The notes under the pieces are model-generated. The model had not been told where the DNA came from, did no database searches, and worked only from the letters and a program-made list of their open reading frames with translations. Shown piece by piece: positions 18,593 to 25,443 of a DNA stretch of 59,904 nucleotides. Every line of letters begins with the position of its first letter. Within the stretch, counting starts at the first letter, position 1. A program made the translations under genes and the position numbers. Source of the DNA: a bacterium (GTDB taxonomy: Bacteria > Bacillota > Bacilli > Lactobacillales > Streptococcaceae); assembly GCA_905221345.1 (NCBI GenBank), contig CAJNCW010000009.1, positions 1 to 59,904 on the forward strand. The letters run 5' to 3'.

Positions 18593-19873
18593 CTAGCGGA
18601 TATCTAGGTAATCCAAGACTAATTCGCAGAACATCATGTTGGCCCAGGAGAACCATTCACGAGAGTAGAGCGTTGGGTCGTCCACGTGGAAGCTTTCATG
18701 CATGACACCTGTGCCCCCATCGCAGGCAACGAGCTGATCGAGCAAGAATTTCTTCTCTGCCTTATCCGTCGTTGTCACTCCTTGGATAGAGAGGGCAATC
18801 GGCCAGATATAGCGATAGAAGGTATGGGAACTTCCGAGACCACTAGCGTATTTTCCTTGGTAGAAATATGGATTTTCAGGGCTCAGAATGGTACGACGAG
18901 TTGCTTGATACACTTCATCTTCAATGTCGCAATAGCCCAGATAAGGCGCCGCCAGCAGACTTGGTACATTTGGGTCATCCATGATACTAGCATTGCCTAA
19001 ACCATCCACTTCAAAGGCATAAATCCTTTCTCCCTTGCTGTTGGTTGTATAGGCATAGTTTTCGATGCCTTCTTGGATTTCAGCCTGGAGACGCTTAGCA
19101 TCTGCAATGATGCTTGGGCTATCAGCTAGGTCTAGTTCTGCAAAGATTTCTTGCACATACCCCAAGACTACTACGGCAAACATATTGGACGGAATCAAGT
19201 AGCTATACTGGCAGCAGTCATCACTCGGTCGGAAAGCTGACCAGGTCATACCTGTCACTGCAAAGTCAGGTCCAAAGCCATCATTTACCAGAGTATCTTC
19301 CTTACGGTCGGTATCACGAACAAAACGATAAGGTGAGTTCTTGTGGTCTTGTTCTACCGTCCAGAGATGAAGAATTTCCTTGGTCGCTGCGACAAAAGTC
19401 TCATCAAACTGACTGGTCTCGCCAGTCTCTTTCCAAAGGAGATAAGCCAGTTGCAAAGGATAGCAAAGCGAGTCCACCTCATACTTGCGTTCCCAAATCC
19501 AGCCATTAAGCTCTGTGTGGTCAGTCCCATGGTGGCCCTTCCAGTTTTCCTCTATGTTAAAGGAGTTGGCATAAGGATCCTTGAGAATCAAGGTCATCTG
19601 ACGCTTAACCAAACCTGCAATGGTCTGACGCAAGAGAGGATCTCTTTTAGCCACATGAAGGTAGGGTCTGAGTTGGGCTGTCGAATCCCGAAGCCACATG
19701 GCAGGAATATCCCCTGTCAGTACAAAGGTCGAACCATCTTCGAGGATCTCGACCGTATTATCCAAGGTGTCTGTGTAGCAACGCTCGAAGACATCCACCC
19801 ACTCCGGATGGTCCTTGGCCCGCTCCGCTACTTCATCTAGCCATTCTCTAACAATTTCTTTCGAATAAATCAT
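18593..19873 (-). CDS. Family GH125 exo-alpha-1,6-mannosidase
   Basis: 426 residues from the ATG after AGAGGA (protein start MIYSKEIVREWL); an upstream in-frame start is unlikely. Landmarks of the (alpha/alpha)6 barrel enzyme are DIPAMWLRDSTAQLRPYL, NDGFGPDFAVTGMTWSAFRPSDDC and the C-terminal HESFHVDDPTLYSREWFSWA. It corresponds to SP_2144. Only a weak promoter is visible: a TATACT lying in the T run of the neighbouring nrd terminator. It may therefore depend partly on read-through from upstream. Confidence 0.88.
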   Translation of the reverse strand: MIYSKEIVREWLDEVAERAKDHPEWVDVFERCYTDTLDNTVEILEDGSTFVLTGDIPAMWLRDSTAQLRPYLHVAKRDPLLRQTIAGLVKRQMTLILKDPYANSFNIEENWKGHHGTDHTELNGWIWERKYEVDSLCYPLQLAYLLWKETGETSQFDETFVAATKEILHLWTVEQDHKNSPYRFVRDTDRKEDTLVNDGFGPDFAVTGMTWSAFRPSDDCCQYSYLIPSNMFAVVVLGYVQEIFAELDLADSPSIIADAKRLQAEIQEGIENYAYTTNSKGERIYAFEVDGLGNASIMDDPNVPSLLAAPYLGYCDIEDEVYQATRRTILSPENPYFYQGKYASGLGSSHTFYRYIWPIALSIQGVTTTDKAEKKFLLDQLVACDGGTGVMHESFHVDDPTLYSREWFSWANMMFCELVLDYLDIR

Positions 19874-19909
19874 CGTGCAGTTTCCTCTTTCAAACAAGTT
19901 TCATGTTCA

Positions 19910-19957
19910 GTATAAAAAAAAACGCCTCCAAAAGATATACACAAACTAAAGGCGTTT
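19910..19957 (-). terminator. Terminator of the nrd operon
   Basis: Leftward, AAAACGCCT pairs with AGGCGTTTT around a loop of about 21 nt, followed by a run of about nine T. A TATACT right after the T run could be the -10 of the glycosidase genes. Confidence 0.75.
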
Positions 19958-20015
19958 TGAAACAAACTTATGAAAAAATTAAGTAGAGATTTCCGTTGGG
20001 ATCGTTTTGTTTATT

Positions 20016-20966
20016 CTAAAAATCGTAATCATCATCTAGCATGGCTTCTGCATTTCCCATTAGATATCCCGCACCCACTTGAGAAAAGAAATCGTGATTA
20101 GCAGTTTCAATCGAAATACCATTCATGACAATTGGGTTCACATCAGACGCTGTAATATTTGAAAAATAACTTTGAAACCCCATATTTTGTAGCGCTTTAT
20201 TAGCATTGTATTTAACAAATACCTTTACTTCTTCTGCCAAACCAATAGGTGCATAGACTTCATCTGTATATGCAAACTCATTTTCTAAAAGATCATCTAA
20301 AAAACCATACATCCAAGTTGTGAACTCATGTTGTTCTGCTTCTGAAAGCTCATCAAAGGTTAAGCGAAACTTATATCCCAGATAAGTCCCATGTACAGAT
20401 TCGTCCCTAATTACTAATTTGATTAACTCTGCTAGATTAGCCAGTTTATTTTGTCCACGATACCAAAGCGGTATGAAAAAGTTGCTATAATATAGGATTC
20501 CTTCTAAAAACACACTCGCAACCATCACCTGTAGAGGGGTTCCATGCTGATACATCTCATTTATCTTTTGGGCTTTATACTGCATTTTAGGATCCTGATT
20601 CATCCAATCATATATTTTCTCAATTTCCTTAAAAGTATTTAACGAAATCAATATGGTACCGTATGTCTTAGCATGGATAGATTCCATAAATGTAAAATCA
20701 CTCAGAACCGCTCTCTCCTTACGAGTTCGAACGTGCTGTTTAATAGAATACAGTCCCTCTTCAGATTGAAGCGTATCAAGCAGAGCCAAGCCCCCTACCG
20801 CTTTCTTGACAACCTCTTTTTCCGGATCTGATAGTTGCTTCCAATCAAGCAAATCATTTGATACTGGGACACGAGTATCGATCCAAAATTGTGCCGTGGC
20901 TTTATCCCAAACATAGTCGTCTAACTCATCCTCAACTTCTTTCCAATTCAATGTCCGATGTAACAT
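20016..20966 (-). CDS. nrdF: NrdF, class Ib ribonucleotide reductase radical subunit (all ligands present)
   Basis: 316 residues from the ATG preceded by GAGGAGG; an in-frame ATG 15 nt earlier overlaps the previous gene and has no ribosome site. NrdF holds the Mn/Fe-tyrosyl radical that starts reduction of NDPs on NrdE. All expected ligands are seen: Asp64 (LALLDT), Glu95 and His98 (FMESIHAK), Glu155 (VFLEGI), Glu189 and His192 (RDESVH). The radical Tyr102 (KTYGTI), Trp28 (FWIDTR) and Asp188 of the transfer path are also intact. The tail AMLDDDYDF binds NrdE. Last gene of the operon, 11 bp after the NrdF-like gene. Confidence 0.88.
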   Translation of the reverse strand: MLHRTLNWKEVEDELDDYVWDKATAQFWIDTRVPVSNDLLDWKQLSDPEKEVVKKAVGGLALLDTLQSEEGLYSIKQHVRTRKERAVLSDFTFMESIHAKTYGTILISLNTFKEIEKIYDWMNQDPKMQYKAQKINEMYQHGTPLQVMVASVFLEGILYYSNFFIPLWYRGQNKLANLAELIKLVIRDESVHGTYLGYKFRLTFDELSEAEQHEFTTWMYGFLDDLLENEFAYTDEVYAPIGLAEEVKVFVKYNANKALQNMGFQSYFSNITASDVNPIVMNGISIETANHDFFSQVGAGYLMGNAEAMLDDDYDF

Positions 20967-20977
20967 GTAAATCCTCC

Positions 20978-21925
20978 TCAAAAATCATAATCATCATCAC
21001 GCGATTCTTCTATCCTATGGGTAGACATCTGCCCGAGAAGCTCGTGCTTTCTCAGTCTGTTCAATACTCGATCAAGCGTAGAGAGAATCTCTCTATCAAC
21101 TGGGTATCTCTCTTCGACCCCGATACTCTCTAACAAACGATTGGCTTCTCTTTGTACAAGGTTCCGCGCCAATTTTTGAATGTCAGCATTTACATAAAGT
21201 TCACAAATAATCTTCCTCTCTGTTTCTAAGATTCTATCAATCATTTCAACAGCCCAGGTTTGAAATGAGATTTGGTCAGCTCTATCCATTCTTGCCAAAA
21301 GAAGATTGACTTTATGTATCAGGTAGTCACAATGCAATGACTCATTCAAGAGAATCATTTTCACCATTTCACCAAGATTAGTAAAGCCCTTTTGAATCCA
21401 CAATTTCATCAAAAAAGCAAGTTGACTATAAGTCATAATTCCTTCCACGCAAGTAGCCATAAAGCGCTTCTGAATCGCATTTTTACTATGATATACCGTG
21501 TCGACTCTTTCTAGTCGCTCCACTACCAATTTATGTTGATCTACCCACTCAAATAAGGATGCCACCTCCTGCTCGTCTTCATTAAAGGAGTATAAAATAG
21601 TATTATAGGCCTTGGTATTTACCATTTCAGTGAACTGTAGATTGTTTACAATAGCAACCTCCTGTTGTGAGCGTTCACTATGCCGTATAAACTCCTCCGC
21701 CTCTAACGACTGGTAAGTTGATAAATTTGCAAGAAAGATCAGCGAGCGATTTAATTCTTGCTTTTCCTCTACCGACAAACGATTAAAAGCAGGTTTGTCA
21801 TTTTCAATTGGAATTCGATTGTCTAGCCAAAATAACGATGTCGCTCTCTCCCACGTAGCGTTATCCAATTCATCCTCAATCTCATTCCAGTTGATTGCTT
21901 TGTAATATAGAAATTTTTTTGACAT
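20978..21925 (-). CDS. Degenerate NrdF-like protein (candidate beta-prime subunit)
   Basis: 315 residues, clearly homologous to NrdF over its full length; around the ligand motifs it aligns without gaps to the neighbouring NrdF. The site-1 Asp is Ser69 (LANLSTYQS), the site-1 His is Asn103 (FTEMVNTKAY), and the Asp of the radical-transfer path is Asn194 (LLNESLH). Kept are Glu100, Tyr107, Glu161, Glu195, His198, Trp33 (FWLDNR) and the NrdE-binding tail RDDDYDF. This pattern differs from class Ie proteins, where metal-binding Glu residues are replaced (VPK or QSK types). It is intact and lies between nrdE and nrdF with good spacing, so it is probably expressed and functional, perhaps as a partner of NrdF. 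Confidence 0.82.
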   Translation of the reverse strand: MSKKFLYYKAINWNEIEDELDNATWERATSLFWLDNRIPIENDKPAFNRLSVEEKQELNRSLIFLANLSTYQSLEAEEFIRHSERSQQEVAIVNNLQFTEMVNTKAYNTILYSFNEDEQEVASLFEWVDQHKLVVERLERVDTVYHSKNAIQKRFMATCVEGIMTYSQLAFLMKLWIQKGFTNLGEMVKMILLNESLHCDYLIHKVNLLLARMDRADQISFQTWAVEMIDRILETERKIICELYVNADIQKLARNLVQREANRLLESIGVEERYPVDREILSTLDRVLNRLRKHELLGQMSTHRIEESRDDDYDF

Positions 21926-21934
21926 CTTCTCTCC

Positions 21935-24109
21935 TTAAATCATACAAGATTCACAGCTATTTACACTGCTAAATTCGTCATCCTCTGTATAGGTTCTGAC
22001 ATAATAAAGTGATTTTATCCCTTTTCGCCATGCGTAATTCCGAAGGCGATTCAAGTCACGTGTCGTTAGCATCGTATTTCCCTTAGTTTTCCATTCATAT
22101 AGTCCTTCAGGCAATTGAGAACGCATAAAGAGAGTCAGACTCATTCCCTGATCAATATGTTTTTGTGCGACTGCATATACATCAATAATTTTACGCTGAT
22201 CCATGTTATAAGCAGTCTCATAAAATGGTAAGGTATCATTGGACAGATACGGAGCGGGATAAAAGATCGATCCCACCTTCTTTTCCTGCCGATTTTCTAC
22301 CAACTGAGTAATCGGGTGAAGAGAAGCGCTCGTTTCGTTGATATAAGAAATAGAACCATTAGGCGCCACTGCTAAACGATTTCGATGGTAGAGACCATCT
22401 TTCATGACCTTCTCCCTTAGTACCTTCCAATCTTCTTTCGTTGGAATAGGAATATTCTTAAAAATGGCTGCTATTTTAGGAAATCTAAATACAAAATCCT
22501 GCTCTACATATGGTGAAAAGTAACTTCCATCAGCATAACGTGAATCCGCAAATTCATAAAATGTCTCATGCCGCTCTCTTGCGATTCTATTGCTAGATAC
22601 TAAAGAATAATAATTCAATGCTAAGAAATAGGCTTCTGTAAATTCTAAAGACTCTTTTGAACCATACTTGATTTGGTGCAAAGCGAGAGCTGTGTGTAAT
22701 CCCATCGCTCCGAGTCCTATCGTATGGTAGAGACGATTTCCCTTATTTACTGTAGGCACCTCTTCAACAGATTCTAGATCCGTAACAGTCGTTAAGGCAC
22801 GAACCATTGCATCAACAGAGGCAGCAAAATCTTCAGATTTTAGTAAATTAACAATATTAGTTGATCCAAGGTTACAACTAATATCCGTTCCCACCTCATG
22901 ATAGGACAAATCATCATTCAATACAGATGGAGTCTGTGGTTGCAAAATCTCCGAACAAAGATTACTCATAATGATTTTCCCTTTGACAGGATTCGCGCGA
23001 TTAGCGACATCTATATTTAGAATATAAGGATAACCAGACTCTTGTTGCAAGCGGGAAATTTCCTGTTCCAATTCTCTCGCTTGAACAACCGTCTTTTCGA
23101 TAGCTGGATTTGCAACCAATCGGTCGTATTCAGCCGTGATATCTACATACGAAAAAGGTTTCCCATAGACTTTTTCAACATGATAAGGATTAAACAGATA
23201 CATGGGTTGATTTGTTTTAATCAGCTCGTAATACTTATCCGGAACGATCAACCCCAGAGAGAGGGTTTTAACACGAATTTTTTCATCTGCATTTTCCTTC
23301 TTTGTCGATAAAAAGGCGAGAATATCCTGATGAAAAACGTTTAAGTAAACAACCCCTGCTCCATTTCTCTGGCCTAGTTGATTGCTATAGCTGAAAGAGT
23401 CCTCTAGTAGTTTCATTACAGGAAGCACTCCCGAAGAAGCATGTTCAATTCCTTTTATAGGAGAACCACTGGCACGCAGGTTCGATAAATTCACTCCAAC
23501 CCCACCACCAAGTCTAGAAAGTTGCAAAGCAGAATTGACCCCACGTCCGATAGATAACATAGAGTCATCAAGATCTATTAGAAAACAAGAAACCATCTCA
23601 CCACGCCGTTTTTTCCCTGCATTTAAGAATGTGGGGGTCGCAGGTTGGTACCGTTGGGTAATCATTTCCTCCGCAATTTTTGCCGCTAAGTTCTGATCGC
23701 CATTTCCTAGATAGAGGGCATTAAGGAACACCCGGTCCTCAAACGATTCCAAATAGGTCTTGGAATCATTCGTCTTTAGTGCATATTGATTATAAAATTT
23801 ATAAGCTCCCATAAAACTCTTAAAGGCAAAATCATGTGCTTTGATCTTTTGATATAAGTCCTCTAAAAAATCACTATCAATCTCACCAGACTCTCCACGA
23901 TACAAGCCCACAACCTCTTCATCCACATAATCCTCTTGAATTAAATACTGGAGACGTTCTTTCAAACTTGAAAAATGCATCGTATGAGGTTCAATTTCAT
24001 TCTTTAAATAATCTGTTAGGGCTTCTCGATCATAATAAAGAGGAATTTCACCATCAATTGGAATGTTCACCATATTGTTCAAAACAAAATAATCCTTAGT
24101 AGCTGACAT
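21935..24109 (-). CDS. nrdE: NrdE, class Ib ribonucleotide reductase catalytic subunit
   Basis: 724 residues, normal length. The redox cysteines Cys175 (MVSCFLIDLDDS) and Cys412 (DISCNLGSTN), the thiyl-radical centre Asn383-Leu-Cys385-Ser-Glu387 (SNLCSEILQPQ) and the C-terminal shuttle pair Cys719/Cys722 (CESC) are all present. It reduces ribonucleoside diphosphates using the radical from NrdF. There is no N-terminal ATP cone, as expected for class Ib. It overlaps nrdI by 14 nt and is followed 9 bp later by the NrdF-like gene. No nrdH (its electron donor) is in this cluster. Confidence 0.92.
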   Translation of the reverse strand: MSATKDYFVLNNMVNIPIDGEIPLYYDREALTDYLKNEIEPHTMHFSSLKERLQYLIQEDYVDEEVVGLYRGESGEIDSDFLEDLYQKIKAHDFAFKSFMGAYKFYNQYALKTNDSKTYLESFEDRVFLNALYLGNGDQNLAAKIAEEMITQRYQPATPTFLNAGKKRRGEMVSCFLIDLDDSMLSIGRGVNSALQLSRLGGGVGVNLSNLRASGSPIKGIEHASSGVLPVMKLLEDSFSYSNQLGQRNGAGVVYLNVFHQDILAFLSTKKENADEKIRVKTLSLGLIVPDKYYELIKTNQPMYLFNPYHVEKVYGKPFSYVDITAEYDRLVANPAIEKTVVQARELEQEISRLQQESGYPYILNIDVANRANPVKGKIIMSNLCSEILQPQTPSVLNDDLSYHEVGTDISCNLGSTNIVNLLKSEDFAASVDAMVRALTTVTDLESVEEVPTVNKGNRLYHTIGLGAMGLHTALALHQIKYGSKESLEFTEAYFLALNYYSLVSSNRIARERHETFYEFADSRYADGSYFSPYVEQDFVFRFPKIAAIFKNIPIPTKEDWKVLREKVMKDGLYHRNRLAVAPNGSISYINETSASLHPITQLVENRQEKKVGSIFYPAPYLSNDTLPFYETAYNMDQRKIIDVYAVAQKHIDQGMSLTLFMRSQLPEGLYEWKTKGNTMLTTRDLNRLRNYAWRKGIKSLYYVRTYTEDDEFSSVNSCESCMI

Positions 24110-24569
24110 CTATTTTTTCCTCCGCTTTCTCAAAACTAGCTAAAATATGTTTGGAGATCCTCTCTACATCTTCATCTGTCCCGCGTAATTCAAACACATC
24201 TATAACAGGAAAACCAAACTGCTCCGCATATTGAAAGGCCGTCAGACAGAATTGTTTATTAAAATTCCGATTACCACTCCCAATAATTCCTAAGCAATAA
24301 CGAAAATTTCCTTGATACTCCAAAAATTTTCGAAGATTTCCCGTTAGGATTTCTTGGAAACCGGTATCAATTCCATTTCCCCCTTCTAGATAAGTTGGTA
24401 AAAAACTGACAAAGGGACCATCTACTGTGATTGTCTTTCCTTTTAAATCTTTTACATTCAAAGACTCAACTTCTCTGTGATACGTCGCTTTTATATATTG
24501 ACTGACCCGCTGGACAAAGGAACTCGTATTCCCACTTAAACTAATATAATAAAATCTAATTTTTTGCAT
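24096..24569 (-). CDS. nrdI: NrdI flavodoxin-like activator
   Basis: 157 residues. The FMN phosphate loop SLSGNTSSF is at the N-terminus, and the flavin-ring loop GIIGSGNRNFN in the second half. NrdI supplies the oxidant that assembles the Mn2-tyrosyl radical in NrdF. First gene of the nrd operon, which is preceded by two NrdR boxes. The gene order nrdI-nrdE-nrdF'-nrdF differs from the usual streptococcal nrdHEF plus a separate nrdI. Confidence 0.9.
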   Translation of the reverse strand: MQKIRFYYISLSGNTSSFVQRVSQYIKATYHREVESLNVKDLKGKTITVDGPFVSFLPTYLEGGNGIDTGFQEILTGNLRKFLEYQGNFRYCLGIIGSGNRNFNKQFCLTAFQYAEQFGFPVIDVFELRGTDEDVERISKHILASFEKAEEKIDVSY

Positions 24570-24585
24570 GACTTCTCCTTTTTTG

Positions 24586-24601
24586 ATACAATATATTGTG
24601 T
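24586..24601 (-). promoter_or_regulatory. NrdR box 1
   Basis: ATACAATATATTGTGT matches the NrdR box ACACTATATATTGTGT-type consensus except at about one position (the T/A at the fifth base is allowed). Its start is 31 bp from box 2, about three helix turns, the spacing seen for paired NrdR boxes. NrdR is the ATP/dATP-sensing repressor of nrd genes. Confidence 0.85.
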
Positions 24602-24616
24602 TTAATAAAGACTTGT

Positions 24617-24632
24617 ACTCTATATATTGTGT
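24617..24632 (-). promoter_or_regulatory. NrdR box 2
   Basis: ACTCTATATATTGTGT, one mismatch to the box consensus. It overlaps the predicted transcription start of the nrd operon (about 24631), fitting a repressor site. Confidence 0.85.
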
Positions 24633-24637
24633 TTTTT

Positions 24638-24679
24638 ATTTTACTGCATCTAAATGATTAAAAAATTGATATTCGTCAA
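24638..24679 (-). promoter_or_regulatory. Predicted nrd promoter with FNR/FLP-type activator site
   Basis: TTGATATTCGTCAA (24666-24679) matches the FNR site TTGATnnnnATCAA at 9 of 10 fixed bases. A -10-like TAAAAT (reverse complement of 24638-24643) gives a start near 24631, which puts the site centre at -41.5, the standard class II activator position. No good -35 is present, as expected for an activator-dependent promoter. The same site lies 34 bp before the divergent regulator gene and overlaps the spacer of a possible promoter there (TATAAA at 24685-24690), so self-repression is also possible. Confidence 0.6.
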
Positions 24680-24713
24680 GTTTCTATAAATTTCTTCAAA
24701 ATTAGGAGTTTCT

Positions 24714-25376
24714 ATGTCCCAACCATGCTTTTATACCGTTCCCCTTTTTAGCACCCTCTCCCATGATGAACTTCAGAGTATCCATAGTCTGTTTCACCAT
24801 AAGAAATTTAAAAAGGGTGAGTTGATTTTCTCACCCTTTGACGAAGAAACTTTAATCATTGTTGATAGAGGACAATTTAAGGTCTATCGTCTGACTAATG
24901 ATGGAACCGAACAATGCATCCGTATCGTTGGCAAAGGAAGTTACGAAGGAGAAAACTATCTCTTTGAAGAGAATAATCAGGATCTCTACGGGGAAGCTTT
25001 GGTCTCTACAGAAGTCTGTGTCATTCATAAAAAGGATTTTCAATACCTTCTCCAGAGTTTTCCACATTTTAGTTGGCAACTTCTACGTCTTAATGCCAGA
25101 AAAGCAATTCAGACAGAAGAGCAAGTCACCTTATTAGCCTTTGAAAAAATAGAACAACGCCTCGCTTGCTATCTTATTCATCTTACCGAAAATGGGGACA
25201 ATCCTAAACTCACCTTCACTTTGCCAATTTCAGAAAAGGAACTCGCTAGTTACCTCGGAACAAGACCCGAAACCATTTCGCGAAAATTTAAGATTTTTGA
25301 AGAACATCACTATATTCGAAAGGTTCGTCGTACCATTCATATCATAGATGATCAAGCTTTAAGGAATTTATATTGA
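24714..25376 (+). CDS. CRP/FNR-family transcriptional regulator (FLP-like)
   Basis: 220 residues: a cyclic-nucleotide-type sensor barrel (about 10-120), a dimer helix (about 120-145) and a winged helix-turn-helix with ISEKELASYLGTRPETISRKF. The recognition helix has ExxSR (Glu186, Ser189, Arg190), the FNR pattern for reading TTGAT, which fits the TTGAT-type site in its own upstream region. There is no iron-sulfur Cys cluster. Cysteines are at 5, 68, 102 and 152; Cys5 with a mid-barrel Cys recalls lactobacillal FLP, which senses oxidants by a disulfide. Likely controls the divergent nrd operon. Confidence 0.85.
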   Translation: MSQPCFYTVPLFSTLSHDELQSIHSLFHHKKFKKGELIFSPFDEETLIIVDRGQFKVYRLTNDGTEQCIRIVGKGSYEGENYLFEENNQDLYGEALVSTEVCVIHKKDFQYLLQSFPHFSWQLLRLNARKAIQTEEQVTLLAFEKIEQRLACYLIHLTENGDNPKLTFTLPISEKELASYLGTRPETISRKFKIFEEHHYIRKVRRTIHIIDDQALRNLY

Positions 25377-25403
25377 TCTGAAGCTTTTTTGTTCATTTCA
25401 TGT

Positions 25404-25432
25404 TATACTATATAAAATATAAAACGTTTACA
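25404..25432 (+). promoter_or_regulatory. GH92 promoter with cre-like site
   Basis: A -10 TATACT (25404-25409) is followed 9 bp later by ATAAAACGTTTACA (25419-25432), 12 of 14 matches to the cre consensus. The -35 is poor. Confidence 0.55.
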
Positions 25433-25443
25433 AAGAGATAATC

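Noticed and set aside
20978..21925. Class Ie (metal-free, DOPA-radical) NrdF
   Set aside because: Class Ie proteins replace metal-binding Glu residues (VPK or QSK types). Here Glu100, Glu161 and Glu195 are all kept and the losses are the Asp, His and path Asp.
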